Source: Pauljensenia sp. (lineage in GTDB: Bacteria; Actinomycetota; Actinomycetes; Actinomycetales; Actinomycetaceae). Taken from it: 29,046 bases of DNA. Every line of letters begins with the position of its first letter. The first letter of the stretch is position 1. Of this stretch, positions 7,380 through 16,504 are shown piece by piece. Position numbers and translations under genes: made by a program. The notes beneath the pieces are model-generated. The model ran no database searches, was not told the origin of the DNA, and saw only the letters and a list, made by a program, of their open reading frames with translations. The stretch covers positions 1-29,046 of the forward strand of contig JASBZF010000009.1 of assembly GCA_029983625.1 (NCBI GenBank), written 5' to 3'.

Positions 7380-7868
7380 ATGCGCGTTTACCTTCCGCTT
7401 CTGCCTTCTGAACTCCTTGAGGACACCCCTCGTCCTCGACGCGGCTTCACCGTTGTTCCTCCGCCTGAATGTGATCGTGAGGGCGTGGAAGTTTTAGAAG
7501 ATGATGCTCAGACCGAAGCGGCGCTCCTTGCGCTTTCGCTTCTGCGCGAAGAGGAGAAGGATACGCCACTGCGGATGCTCATCGCCCAAGATGTCGAAAT
7601 GGACCCGCCGAAAGGCGCAGGAGTCCTGGAAGTCGATGAGATCACGATCGTGTGGGAGAAAGTCGCTGCGATCCTGTGTGATGACTGCGACACGGCTCCT
7701 GTAGTCCAACGAGTTCTCGATGCCACAGAACAGGATGAGGCCGACGAAGCTGTCGCGGATCTTTGGGAGTTCTGTCTTGGCTGGTACGACGTTTCTGAAC
7801 GTCAGTCCTTAGCTCGACTGATCGCCTCATCTTTTCCTGCAGCTCCGTCTAGCTGCTCTGTGTCTTAA
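7380..7868 (+). CDS. DUF6912-like conserved actinobacterial protein
   Basis: The 162-residue product begins MRVYLPLLPSEL, the typical opening of a small actinobacterial family that I believe is DUF6912. It has no signal peptide, membrane segment or cysteine cluster. It is acidic and mostly helical, with ALLALSLLREEEKDTPLRMLIAQDVEM in the middle and ADEAVADLWEFCLGWYDVSERQSLARLI at the end. The family has no known function. It begins five bases after the CpaE-like gene, so it is the last gene of the SAF operon. It converges on sbcC across a 125-base gap in which I see no convincing terminator. Confidence 0.65.
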   Translation: MRVYLPLLPSELLEDTPRPRRGFTVVPPPECDREGVEVLEDDAQTEAALLALSLLREEEKDTPLRMLIAQDVEMDPPKGAGVLEVDEITIVWEKVAAILCDDCDTAPVVQRVLDATEQDEADEAVADLWEFCLGWYDVSERQSLARLIASSFPAAPSSCSVS

Positions 7869-7993
7869 ATGTTCCTGTGGTGTTCCCCCTGGTATGCCGT
7901 GAGAGCTGTAGCTCCCTTGCCCGTGTGAGCTGCTTGCCTTCTGGGCGCTTATCTTTTTCCTCCGCGCTTCTTTTCTTTCCCAGCCGCAAAGTC

Positions 7994-10900
7994 TCATATA
8001 CGTAAGCGGAGCCTTGAGCCACCTTCGGCCTTTCGGAAAACTCGGATCTGATCGGGGATTTGACGGGCCATCTCATCGACGTGACTGATGACACCGACCG
8101 TGCGTCCTGAAGCGCGTAGTGCGTGAAGCTGGTGCATGACGAGATCAAGAGTCGCTGAATCGAGAGACCCGAAACCTTCGTCAATGAACATTGTGCGCAA
8201 TTCGATGCCTCCGGCTTGTGAGGTGACAACATCGGCGAGTCCGAGTGCAAGAGCAAGGGAGGTGTAGAAGGTTTCCCCACCGGAAAGAGTGCGAGTTGCG
8301 CGTTCTTCCTCCGTTTCATGATCGAGGATCTTCAGACCGAGTCCTAGGCGCCTGGCACTCGTGCCGTCATCTGGTGCGCTAACCAATTCGTAACGTCCTG
8401 CAGAAATTGCGAGAAGACGCGGATTCGCCGCTTGAAGAACCTCATCAAGGCGAGAGATGAGCACCCAAGAGGAAAGCGGTGTTGCCATGAGGTTTTCTTT
8501 GGAAGACGCATCCGCGATGCCCGCAAGACGCTGAATCGGACCGGCTTGCGCGCGTGTATTTTCCAGTTCGCTGCGCGCTTTAAGAAAGTCTTTCTGGGCT
8601 TTCTGAGCGCTTTTTTGCGCTTCTATGAGTTTCCCAAGATCAATGTTCGCCCGGTTGAGTTGTTCATTCGCTTGAGTGAGCGCATCCTCAAGAGGTTGTA
8701 TGTCTACAGATTCAGCATTGTGCAGATCCCTCAAGGACTGAGAGTGAAGAGCCTGACGAATCGCAGCGGATTCAGTATCAAAATCACAGATCAGTGTCTC
8801 AAGCTCGTGAAGCCTTTGCGCTGTGCGCAAGCGACTCTTGACATCGGCTCGTCCCTGCGCAGAGTCGGCGATGTTGAGCTCGCGCAGAAGACGTGCTGTC
8901 TCAGCGGTGGCGTTGGCATCCGCCTCGACACTGCGGGACCACTCATTAAGACTTGCGCTCGTGTTCTCAAGCTGAGTCAGTATTTCCGATAGCTCTGTGT
9001 CAAGATCCTGCAGAGAAGAAGATCCTTGAAGTGCGGCGGCGCATCTGTCGCTGTCCGCCTTGATGTTCTGGCGAAGCAGGTCAAGGCGCGTGTTTTCTTC
9101 AGTAAAACGCTGCTTGATCTGCGACTCTTTGCTGCGCAGCTCCTCAAGGTCGCTGCGATGACGCGCAAGATCTTTGCCGACCTGATCTAACGAGCAATCG
9201 ATGGTCTCCAGGCGCGCAACCTCCTGTTGAGCTGTGTTCATCAGGGAAATAAGCTCTTCAACAGATGCTCCCGCACGGTCTGCAGCTGAAACGACTGCGT
9301 TTCGTGCCTCGTTTTCCCGACGATTCGCTTCTTGGAGTTCCTTATCTGCGCGCTCACGTGCCGCATCTAAGTCGCGAAGAGTCTGTCTGGTCACCGGGTG
9401 TTCTGTATCAATGGGGGCTGCAGGATGCGGATGGTCCGTCGAACCACACACAGGACAAGCACTGTTGTTTGTGAGCGTGTCGGCAAGTGCCGCTCCTGTT
9501 TGCTGGAGCCAGTCTTGATAGGCGCTTCGTGCGCGTTTCGCAGCTTCTTCAGAAGCAACTTGAGCGGCGTCGCTGTTCTTGCGGCATTCTTCTACGCGCT
9601 TGTGTAAATCAGGTAATGACTGTGCTGCCTTGAGGCGAGGAGTCAAAGTGTGGACACGTTCAGAAGCACCTTCAAGCTGAGCGCGTTCCTTTCTAAGATT
9701 TTTTTCTGTGTTTTCTAATTCTTTGATCTTTTGAGGGATTGAGTGAAGCTGATCGTCAATGCTTTTCTGTTTGGCCTGGTACTGTTTGACGCTCTTAGCG
9801 AGCCGCTCTGCTTCCTCACGACGAGTCTTCAGCCCCGCTTCAAGGTCGAGAAGCTGACGGATCTGACTGCGGTGCTCAGTCGTGCCTTTGATGGCAGATT
9901 GTAGTGTCTGACACGCTGATTCTTCCCATGTGCTGTCCGCTCCTTCCTGAGGGAAAACCAGTTCAGGAACGAGGGGATGTACTGCGTGTATCGCTGTATC
10001 AAGAGCAGTGCGCGCACACTCTAGGCGCTCTCGCGCACGCTCTTCAGCCTTAAGCAAAGGCACAATCGGAGCAACAGCCTGCGCGCGTGAGAGTTCATCG
10101 CGCGCCGCATTAATCTCTGGTGTCCTGCGTGCAAGTTCTTCTTGCTTCTCCTCATATTCTTTGCGCTGAGCGATCAATTTATTGCGGTTTTGAGCAGCGT
10201 TGAGTGCGGCAGAAGCCTTGTCGAACTGGTCTTGAGCCTGAAAAACTTGCTGCTTAGCTACGGCTGTGCGTTCCTGTACGACGTGCACAACACGAGAAGC
10301 GAAGTCACGGGAAGTGGCACCATCTGAGGCAAGGGCAAGCTCCGCATCAGGAGTATTGTCTTCACATTCGGTGAATTCAGCTTGTGAAATCACGTGATGG
10401 AAAGCACTGAGGCACGAGGATTCGGCCTCGGCCACACGAGTTTTCACCTCGCTTCCTGCGGCAACCAGATCACGCTGCAGTTCCGTGTAGACGCGCGTGT
10501 CGAAAATATCGGAAAGAATACTCTCTCGTTCCTTTGAAGATGCCGTTAAAAATTCGGCGAACTTGCCCTGGGGAAGAACCACTGTCTGAAGGAACTGCTC
10601 TTTGCTTAAGCCAATGAGACCACGGATCGTAGGATCAACTTGACGCGCACCGCTTACGAGAGCATCACGTGTGCGAAAACCGTCCTCGGCACTGGGATCC
10701 TGGAGGACACTGACAAGAGTTGCGGGCACATTCCTCGGGTTTTTCCGGTTCTTCGGAATGTAGGAAGGGAAACGACGCACCCGGTAGATCCCCGAAGACA
10801 CTTCAAAGACAAGATCGACCTCGGATTGTACGGAGGGCGCCGCAAGATCTGAACGCAGACGATCTTTAGAAGAATCCTTGAGACGAGCAACATCGCCGTA

Positions 10901-11056
10901 GAGGGCGAAAGTGATCGCGTCAATAATTGTTGACTTTCCGGCTCCCGTTGGACCTTCAAGAAGGAAAAGTCCCGAATTATCAAAAGCGGTGAAATCGATG
11001 ACTTCAGTGCCGGGGAAAGGGCCAATTGCGGTGAAAGCAAGACGATGGAGTTTCAC
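7994..11056 (-). CDS. sbcC: Exonuclease subunit SbcC (SMC-like ATPase)
   Basis: SbcC pairs with SbcD (Rad50/Mre11-like) to open hairpins and trim protein-blocked DNA ends. The 1020-residue product has the right order of parts: Walker A EGPTGAGKST at about residues 34-43, long coiled coils either side of a zinc hook CPVCG (C534, C537), the ABC signature LSGGE near residue 924, Walker B FIDEGFGSLD near residue 959, and a switch histidine in VISHVDEMA. The frame is open 37 codons further upstream, but GTG at 11056 gives the standard KLHRLAFTAIGPF start and has a strong GGGAGGA site before it. That start overlaps the sbcD stop (GTGA, four bases), so the two subunits are made together. The overall layout is intact. 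Confidence 0.95.
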   Translation of the reverse strand: MKLHRLAFTAIGPFPGTEVIDFTAFDNSGLFLLEGPTGAGKSTIIDAITFALYGDVARLKDSSKDRLRSDLAAPSVQSEVDLVFEVSSGIYRVRRFPSYIPKNRKNPRNVPATLVSVLQDPSAEDGFRTRDALVSGARQVDPTIRGLIGLSKEQFLQTVVLPQGKFAEFLTASSKERESILSDIFDTRVYTELQRDLVAAGSEVKTRVAEAESSCLSAFHHVISQAEFTECEDNTPDAELALASDGATSRDFASRVVHVVQERTAVAKQQVFQAQDQFDKASAALNAAQNRNKLIAQRKEYEEKQEELARRTPEINAARDELSRAQAVAPIVPLLKAEERARERLECARTALDTAIHAVHPLVPELVFPQEGADSTWEESACQTLQSAIKGTTEHRSQIRQLLDLEAGLKTRREEAERLAKSVKQYQAKQKSIDDQLHSIPQKIKELENTEKNLRKERAQLEGASERVHTLTPRLKAAQSLPDLHKRVEECRKNSDAAQVASEEAAKRARSAYQDWLQQTGAALADTLTNNSACPVCGSTDHPHPAAPIDTEHPVTRQTLRDLDAARERADKELQEANRRENEARNAVVSAADRAGASVEELISLMNTAQQEVARLETIDCSLDQVGKDLARHRSDLEELRSKESQIKQRFTEENTRLDLLRQNIKADSDRCAAALQGSSSLQDLDTELSEILTQLENTSASLNEWSRSVEADANATAETARLLRELNIADSAQGRADVKSRLRTAQRLHELETLICDFDTESAAIRQALHSQSLRDLHNAESVDIQPLEDALTQANEQLNRANIDLGKLIEAQKSAQKAQKDFLKARSELENTRAQAGPIQRLAGIADASSKENLMATPLSSWVLISRLDEVLQAANPRLLAISAGRYELVSAPDDGTSARRLGLGLKILDHETEEERATRTLSGGETFYTSLALALGLADVVTSQAGGIELRTMFIDEGFGSLDSATLDLVMHQLHALRASGRTVGVISHVDEMARQIPDQIRVFRKAEGGSRLRLRI

Positions 11057-12264
11057 TGAGTCCTCCCAATTCGGATGCGGGTCCACATGCTGTCTAAAAC
11101 TGCGTTTTCCTCTTCGTTCAGAGGGCGACCGCCGAGGGTGGTGAAAAACTCTGAGGCAACTGCGCACGGTTCCTGTTCGCTGCGCGCGCTATGAGAAGAA
11201 GACGTAGGAAGCGTGTGGGATGTGAGGTGTTGGATGAGAAGCGCATGAGGGTAAACCTCACGAAGCCGCGCGATCATATTTGCCGGTCGAGCACTGTCAA
11301 GCACAGTGAGTGAACAGTAGGACTGCCTGGCATGAGGGTCGGGTGAACGTAAAAGGTCATCCATGAAGCCTTGGAGCTGAACAAGGGGACGATGAGGGTG
11401 AAGCGGGATGAGTTCAAGACTCACAGGACGAGAATCTGTGTCGATCAGCACCATTGATTTATTTACGCCCGCCTCTGAGAAAGAATAGGCAATCGGTGAG
11501 CCGGAAAAACGAATCGGCATAGACGCCCCGTGGATCGCTTGAGGGCGATGCAAATGCCCCGCCGCGACGTAGATCACTCCAAGATCAACGCGATCGGCAC
11601 CACCGAGAGTGTCAAAAACTGAAGAAGGAACCGCACACACTCCACCGACTTCGATGTTCCGCTCAGAATCTGAAGCAGTGCCTCCGATGAGAAACGCATG
11701 AACCATAAGCACCGCAGGGCGAAGATCTCCACAATTGCGCCGCCGCACCAGATCAGCACGAACCCTGCGTAAAGCCGCACAGACAACCGCTTCATGAGAA
11801 CGCGGAAGAGGATCAGGAACACCTGAGTCTGAAGGAGGAAGATCAGTCAGAATATGGCGAACCAAATCCGGTTCGAGATAGGGAATGGGGTAGATCAGGC
11901 ACCCGTCCTTCGTGTCTCCACATTCAACCGCAGTGCCAATCGATTCAGGGTCCGTGACGACAACGAGACGATCCGATAAAAGCTGTGCACAAAACCCAAG
12001 CCTGACAGGTCCATCGTGATTCCCCGAAGTGATGACGACCTTCGCCCGTTTCGTCAGAGTATCGAGGAGGGTATGTGTCTGCGAAAGCGCCTCAACGGGA
12101 GGGACCGCGCGATCAAAAAGATCGCCGCTGACAAGGACAAGATCAACGCCGCGTTCCTCAACAACATGCAGCAGCTGAAGAAAAAAAGCATCAACACATC
12201 GACGTAAGTCAGCGCCGTGGAGCGTCCGACCGATGTGCCAGTCCGAAGTGTGGAGAATCCGCAT
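11053..12264 (-). CDS. sbcD: Exonuclease subunit SbcD (Mre11-like nuclease)
   Basis: SbcD is the metal-dependent nuclease of the SbcCD complex. The 403-residue product carries the calcineurin-like phosphoesterase motifs in order: ILHTSDWHIGRT at the N terminus, LVSGDLFDRA, ITSGNHDGPVR, MVHAFLIGG, and AAGHLHRPQ. A capping and SbcC-binding region follows. I start it at ATG 12264 (MRILHTSDWHIG), the usual family start, although an open frame continues to 12303 and the ribosome site at 12264 is weak. It precedes sbcC with a four-base overlap. Nothing in the 228-base upstream gap stands out as an SOS box. Confidence 0.93.
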   Translation of the reverse strand: MRILHTSDWHIGRTLHGADLRRCVDAFFLQLLHVVEERGVDLVLVSGDLFDRAVPPVEALSQTHTLLDTLTKRAKVVITSGNHDGPVRLGFCAQLLSDRLVVVTDPESIGTAVECGDTKDGCLIYPIPYLEPDLVRHILTDLPPSDSGVPDPLPRSHEAVVCAALRRVRADLVRRRNCGDLRPAVLMVHAFLIGGTASDSERNIEVGGVCAVPSSVFDTLGGADRVDLGVIYVAAGHLHRPQAIHGASMPIRFSGSPIAYSFSEAGVNKSMVLIDTDSRPVSLELIPLHPHRPLVQLQGFMDDLLRSPDPHARQSYCSLTVLDSARPANMIARLREVYPHALLIQHLTSHTLPTSSSHSARSEQEPCAVASEFFTTLGGRPLNEEENAVLDSMWTRIRIGRTQ

Positions 12265-12492
12265 GTCTTTAAGTGTCACCCACCCCACCGGCATGTGCAG
12301 CACGCTTCATATGCGCGCACACAATCTGCCACACACATCTCACGAGGGCGGATCAGGAACGACACCTCACAGGACATATGAGAAGAACAGCCATCAAGAC
12401 GCAGCGCCCCCGCCTCACCCTCAGCAGTCGCACCCAACACGACGTTGAAAAAACAGCCCGCACAGACTATCCTTTAGCGTATTTTCGCTCTT
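12265..12492. other. Intergenic gap between hisN end and sbcD start
   Basis: This 228-base stretch separates two reverse-strand genes. It holds the 3' side of hisN and must hold any sbcD promoter. I could not find a convincing -35/-10 pair, an intrinsic terminator, a CGAAC-N4-GTTCG box or an RNA gene. Short open frames cross it on the forward strand but have no ribosome site or recognisable product. Confidence 0.5.
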
Positions 12493-13305
12493 TTAGTGCT
12501 CTCCACCCTCGCGTGAAGACCACTCCACAGCCGAAAGTACCTCGTCATGTATGAGGCCGTTCGTCGCCAGCGCACACCCACCCCACGGGCCATCCTGCCC
12601 ACTCAAAGAGGTGAAACGCCCACCGGCTTCCAGGACGATCGGGACAAGCGCAGCCATGTCATACACCTCCAACTCCGGTTCCATCGCACAATCGACCGCG
12701 CCCTCAGCAACGAGCATGTAGGACCAGAAATCCCCGTAAGCACGACTCCTCCAAAAAGACGACTGAAGCCTAAGGAAGTGTGCAGCGCGATCGGCATGTA
12801 ACCAGCCGTCAAGAGAAGAATACGAAAGCGAAGCGTCCTCGACCTTTGACACAGCGGACACCGAGATGCGCTTACCCGTGAACAAAGAAGTCCCCGTCCA
12901 CGCACCCTGCCCCTTTGCGGCCCACCACCGGCGTTTCAACGCCGGAGCTGACACAACTCCAACAACCACTTCACCGTTGTCCACCAAAGCGATCAGAGTC
13001 GCCCAAACGGGAACCCCTCGGACAAAGTTCTTCGTACCATCAATCGGATCGATAATCCACTGACGTGAAGATCGCCCCGAAATACCACGCTCCTCACCGA
13101 GGATCGCGTCGCGTGAACGCGCGTGTGCGAGCTGCTGACGTAAAGCATCTTCAACTGCGCGATCCGCATCCGTGACAGGGGTAAAATCCGGTTTCGCATC
13201 CACCACAAGATCCGAAGCGCCAAAACGCGCGAGGGAAATACTGTCAGCCTGGTCAGCGAGGACATGCGCAAGACGAAGATCGTCGTTGTACGGCGCGGTA
13301 TTCAT
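12493..13305 (-). CDS. hisN: Histidinol-phosphatase of the inositol monophosphatase family
   Basis: The 270-residue protein is a member of the Mg-dependent inositol-monophosphatase family. The metal-site motifs are visible: GEERG (Glu ligand), WIIDPIDGTKNFVRG (Asp ligands) and VYDMAALVPIVLEAGG (Asp ligand near the end). In actinobacteria this form with DPIDGTKNFVRG is the histidinol-phosphate phosphatase HisN, the next-to-last step of histidine synthesis. Without a search I cannot exclude an inositol- or adenosine-bisphosphate phosphatase. The start ATG at 13305 is preceded by a G-rich stretch that lies very close. It stands alone, separated by 121 bases from rsgA upstream, in the same orientation. 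Confidence 0.87.
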   Translation of the reverse strand: MNTAPYNDDLRLAHVLADQADSISLARFGASDLVVDAKPDFTPVTDADRAVEDALRQQLAHARSRDAILGEERGISGRSSRQWIIDPIDGTKNFVRGVPVWATLIALVDNGEVVVGVVSAPALKRRWWAAKGQGAWTGTSLFTGKRISVSAVSKVEDASLSYSSLDGWLHADRAAHFLRLQSSFWRSRAYGDFWSYMLVAEGAVDCAMEPELEVYDMAALVPIVLEAGGRFTSLSGQDGPWGGCALATNGLIHDEVLSAVEWSSREGGEH

Positions 13306-13426
13306 ACCCCCACGCTATCGTCTCTTACGCCTTTGCCCGTTGTGTCATCGCCGATCAAGCTCAAAGATCATCTCTTCCCACCTGATCTGCTGTGCGTCTC
13401 GCCCTCGTCAATGACACTGACATGGA

Positions 13427-14485
13427 TCAACGGGCCGCTTTCGCGGCTGCTTCAGCGGTCGCCACAGCTTTGAGTAAACGACGAAGTGAAGCAGCGAGGG
13501 CGGACCTGCGTGCTCGCTCGCAAGGAGAAGGCGCAGTGAAAAGGGCATCGCCTTGGATCCAGGCATCAATCGCACAACTGGGCTCTCCCAGGGCGTGAGA
13601 ACACAGGGGAAGACAAAACTGTGTCACCTCAGCAAGTTCTGGGAACACACCGAGAACATCCGATACATCGACGTGGCCTAAACCGAAAGAACGGACTCCT
13701 GGTGTATCGACAATCCAACCGCCCTCAGGAAGAGCGAAAGCTTGCGAGGAAGTTGAGGTGTGACGTCCCCGTCCCGTTACCTCATTGACCTGGCCAACAG
13801 CACGATTCGCTTCCGGAACCAGCGCATTCATCAAAGTGGACTTACCCACCCCCGAATGGCCAACGAGGACGGAGAAGCGACCTCGTAGAGCCTCATGCAT
13901 ATCAGCAAGCCACGCCTGAGGCGTATCCGAGCGAGTAACAAGCGTGCGCAAAGCAAAAGGAGAATAAGTGTTCACAAGCTCATCGGGTGACGCCAGATCA
14001 GCCTTCGTGAGGCACAGTAAGGGCTCCAAACCAGCCTCGTAGGCGGCAACAAGACAGCGATCAATCATACCCGTTCGCGGCGGAGGATCCGCGAGAGCCA
14101 CGACAATACACATCTGCTCCGCATTCGCCACAATTGCCTTCTCGCCCTTGGCTTCAGGAGCATCTTCTAAAGAACGGCGCAGAACCGAGGTGCGTTTTTC
14201 GACGGCGACAATTCGCGCCAAAGTGTCGGTGCGACCCGACAAATCACCCGTGACGCGGACAAGATCACCCATAATGACGCAGCCGCGTCGCAGTTCCTTA
14301 GCGCGAACAGCAAATATGCGGATGCCCTCATCTTCAAGACGCAGAGTGTAGCGACCGCGATCCACACCGATGACGCGCGCAAGCGGCTCACGTGACCAAT
14401 CGGGACGGACCTTCGTGCGAGGACGTGAAGACTTGCCCGCGCGGACCCTGACGCGCGGGTCGTCGGTTCCGATGTCGTACCTCAT
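13427..14485 (-). CDS. rsgA: Ribosome small-subunit-dependent GTPase RsgA
   Basis: RsgA is a GTPase that checks late 30S subunit assembly. The 352-residue product has an N-terminal OB-fold region (about 40-110) and a circularly permuted GTPase domain. The permutation shows in motif order: G4 TKAD at 160-163 comes before the P-loop GHSGVGKST at 209-217 and the G3 motif DTPG at 260-263. A zinc site follows with C291, C295, H297 and C304. I use ATG 14485 rather than an upstream start at 14518, because it gives MRYDIGTDDP and overlaps the aroA stop by four bases (ATGA). It is the last gene of the DoxX-aroA-rsgA operon. The aroA-rsgA-sigma factor neighbourhood is shared with mycobacteria. Confidence 0.95.
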   Translation of the reverse strand: MRYDIGTDDPRVRVRAGKSSRPRTKVRPDWSREPLARVIGVDRGRYTLRLEDEGIRIFAVRAKELRRGCVIMGDLVRVTGDLSGRTDTLARIVAVEKRTSVLRRSLEDAPEAKGEKAIVANAEQMCIVVALADPPPRTGMIDRCLVAAYEAGLEPLLCLTKADLASPDELVNTYSPFALRTLVTRSDTPQAWLADMHEALRGRFSVLVGHSGVGKSTLMNALVPEANRAVGQVNEVTGRGRHTSTSSQAFALPEGGWIVDTPGVRSFGLGHVDVSDVLGVFPELAEVTQFCLPLCSHALGEPSCAIDAWIQGDALFTAPSPCERARRSALAASLRRLLKAVATAEAAAKAAR

Positions 14486-15786
14486 GCGTTCTGCCCAGAA
14501 GAGATGCACGCTCGCCACAGCTCAGGGAAAGTGGGAAGAGTCTTCGATGTTGCCGCGATATCGTCAAGGGTTGTCCCCGGAGCACGAAGCCCGAGGATCG
14601 CGGCAAAAGTGGCCATCCGATGATCGCCCCACGCGCGATGCGCAGCAGGTCGTAAAGGCTGGGGAAGAATCTCCAGACCGTCCTCGTGTTCAACGACCTG
14701 CACTCCTGCGACGCGTAATCCGCTTGCGAGAGCCTTGAGTCGGTCAGTTTCGTGTCCGCGTAGATGAGCGATACCTCGTAGACGTGACGGGGTGGTCGCG
14801 CAGGCGCAGATCGCCGCCAGCGTGGGTGTCAGTTCTCCGAGGTCGGACATGTCAATATCAACTCCTGTGAAAGCCTTGGCTGCGGGGCCGTGTACGATCA
14901 GGTCCGCTCCTTCGCGTCTGCAGCGCGCCCCCATTGCAGGAAGGATTTTTCTCCACGCATCGCCCGCCTGAGTGGTTGTTTCCGGCCAGTTCACAATCCT
15001 CACCTCTCCGCCGCACAGCATAGCCGCAGCGAGGAAAGGCCCGGCGTTGGAAAGATCCGCTTCGATCACCTCATCAAGCGGCTTCGGCCTACCCGGTTCA
15101 ACACGCCAGGCCACATAATCTGAGGTGGAAATCTTTTCAATACGGCATCCGCGACGCACAAGAGCATCAACGGTCATGTCGATATGAGGTGTGGACACTA
15201 CACGCCCAGGTGTACGCACCTCTAAAGGAGCATCGAGTAGCGGAGCGGTAAGGAGAAGAGCGGAAAGGAATTGCGAGGATTCCTGAGCATCCACTTCCAC
15301 CCACCCGCATTCGGGGACGCGCAAAGGACCGGAGATGGTGAAGGGAAGACACCCTGGAGTCTCCTCAAAGGAAATGTGTGCCCCGAGGTTTTCCAATGCT
15401 TTCAGAAGGGGTACGAGGGGGCGTGCGCGTGCGGCCTCGTCACCGTAGAAATGGGCCGGCGCTGACGAAAGCGCAGCCAGAGGAGGGAGGAAACGCATCA
15501 CCGTGCCCGCTAGACCGCAGTCGATGTTGACGCTGTTTTCGCGAGTGTGGACGATGGGGGACACTCTGAGCGGGTCGGAGTCGATGGGGGAAAGAGCGGC
15601 CCCTAAAGCATCTAATCCTGCTGCGAAAAGGCGCGTATCACGTGAGTGAAGGATTCCGTGAAGCTGAGAGGGACCGTGCGCAATTGCCGCAAGCTGCAAG
15701 GCGCGTACCGACAGGGATTTTGATCCCGGTAGGCGCACGTGTGCCTGAAGTGGCCCCTGCGAGGCCGGTGCTGTCCACTGTGTCAT
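14482..15786 (-). CDS. aroA: 3-phosphoshikimate 1-carboxyvinyltransferase (EPSP synthase)
   Basis: AroA joins shikimate-3-phosphate and phosphoenolpyruvate to make EPSP in the shikimate pathway to aromatic amino acids. The 434-residue length is normal. Visible motifs are LPGSKSLSVRALQLAA (substrate-binding GSKS), LAGTVMRFLPPLAAL, a mid-protein DVDAQESSQFLSALLL-type segment (here VDAQESSQFLSALLL), DLSNAGPFLAAAMLCGG, and GDHRMATFAAILGL near the end. The start ATG at 15786 overlaps the stop of the DoxX-like gene by four bases, and the end overlaps rsgA by four bases. It is therefore the middle gene of a tightly coupled reverse operon. No substitution in the visible motifs suggests loss of function. 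Confidence 0.95.
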   Translation of the reverse strand: MTQWTAPASQGPLQAHVRLPGSKSLSVRALQLAAIAHGPSQLHGILHSRDTRLFAAGLDALGAALSPIDSDPLRVSPIVHTRENSVNIDCGLAGTVMRFLPPLAALSSAPAHFYGDEAARARPLVPLLKALENLGAHISFEETPGCLPFTISGPLRVPECGWVEVDAQESSQFLSALLLTAPLLDAPLEVRTPGRVVSTPHIDMTVDALVRRGCRIEKISTSDYVAWRVEPGRPKPLDEVIEADLSNAGPFLAAAMLCGGEVRIVNWPETTTQAGDAWRKILPAMGARCRREGADLIVHGPAAKAFTGVDIDMSDLGELTPTLAAICACATTPSRLRGIAHLRGHETDRLKALASGLRVAGVQVVEHEDGLEILPQPLRPAAHRAWGDHRMATFAAILGLRAPGTTLDDIAATSKTLPTFPELWRACISSGQNA

Positions 15787-16298
15787 CGAGGCGTATCCGT
15801 AGGAGCGTAGCGGCGGCGCTCGTTTTCACGGACCGCAGCGATGAGTGCGCGCTGTTTTTTCCAGTTCGCTCTTTTCCATACGAGTGAAGGTTCGCCAACA
15901 CGGTCCGTTGAGGCAAGTGCCAGTGCGGCGACGAGGGCGAGGCGGCGTGTGAGTTCACGGGTGAGGAGGGTGCGCTCTTGACGGTCTGAGGCTGTCCACA
16001 CGGGTGCATTGATGCAGGCGATGGGCAGTCCGATTCCTGCTAGGCAGGCGGCAAAGGTCCGTGGCGCTCGATTCGTAGCAAAAGCGATGCTTGCCGCGAT
16101 GGATGAGGCTCCCAGAACACGGGTCAGCGTGTGAAGCTCTGCTTCTTCAATCCCGACCTCGGGAGCGATATCTTTCAGGACCGGAAAGGCAAGGCAGGCG
16201 CGATCAACATGGTCGGAGGGGTTGAGGAGCGCGGAGATCCCATCGAAAAGGAAAGGGGCGGCCAGGAGGGGGCGCGCAAGGGTTCTCAGGAGGTTCAT
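15783..16298 (-). CDS. DoxX-like small membrane protein
   Basis: The 171-residue product starts MNLLRTLARPLLAAPFLFDGISALLNP, a typical DoxX-family opening. It has about four hydrophobic stretches, including RVLGASSIAASIAFATN and TFAACLAGIGLPIACIN, and a basic cytoplasmic tail (WKKQRALIAAVRENERRRY). DoxX proteins are small inner-membrane proteins linked in some bacteria to thiol or oxidative stress, but their reaction is not established. I prefer ATG 16298 over GTG 16337 because it matches the family start. It overlaps aroA by four bases. It is divergent from sigR across a 206-base control region, a placement that fits a stress link without proving one. Confidence 0.8.
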   Translation of the reverse strand: MNLLRTLARPLLAAPFLFDGISALLNPSDHVDRACLAFPVLKDIAPEVGIEEAELHTLTRVLGASSIAASIAFATNRAPRTFAACLAGIGLPIACINAPVWTASDRQERTLLTRELTRRLALVAALALASTDRVGEPSLVWKRANWKKQRALIAAVRENERRRYAPTDTPR

Positions 16299-16352
16299 AG
16301 GTCCATTGTCGAGCCCTCGGCCTGTTTCGTCGACCACAACGCGCAGGAGTGG

Positions 16353-16378
16353 GGAATAGGGAGTGGGGATGAAGCGTT
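16353..16378 (+). promoter_or_regulatory. SigR/SigH-type promoter for sigR-rsrA (autoregulation)
   Basis: GGAAT at 16353-16357 is followed by exactly 18 bases and GTT at 16376-16378. This is the published consensus for SigR-type ECF sigma factors (GGAAT-N18-GTT), and it lies upstream of a gene whose product is of that family. The start point would be near 16385, leaving a leader of about 120 bases. The match is seen directly; use of the promoter is inferred. Confidence 0.75.
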
Positions 16379-16389
16379 CACAGAATATG

Positions 16390-16421
16390 AAGATTCTTCA
16401 GACTCAAGATTCTTCAGAGTC
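16390..16421. repeat. Tandem 16-bp repeat at predicted sigR transcript start
   Basis: AAGATTCTTCAGACTC (16390-16405) is repeated head to tail as AAGATTCTTCAGAGTC (16406-16421) with one mismatch. The first copy lies within a 13-base palindrome, TGAAGA-T-TCTTCA (16388-16400). The second copy is flanked by GACTC and GAGTC. The pair begins a few bases after the expected start point of the SigR-type promoter, so it could be an operator or a leader RNA element. Confidence 0.6.
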
Positions 16422-16504
16422 GAAGGCGGTGTTCCGTGTCAGTGAGGCATTGTCTGCGCTGCTCAGACCTTTGCGTGCAAAAAGGACGTTAGGCTGAAGA
16501 AACG

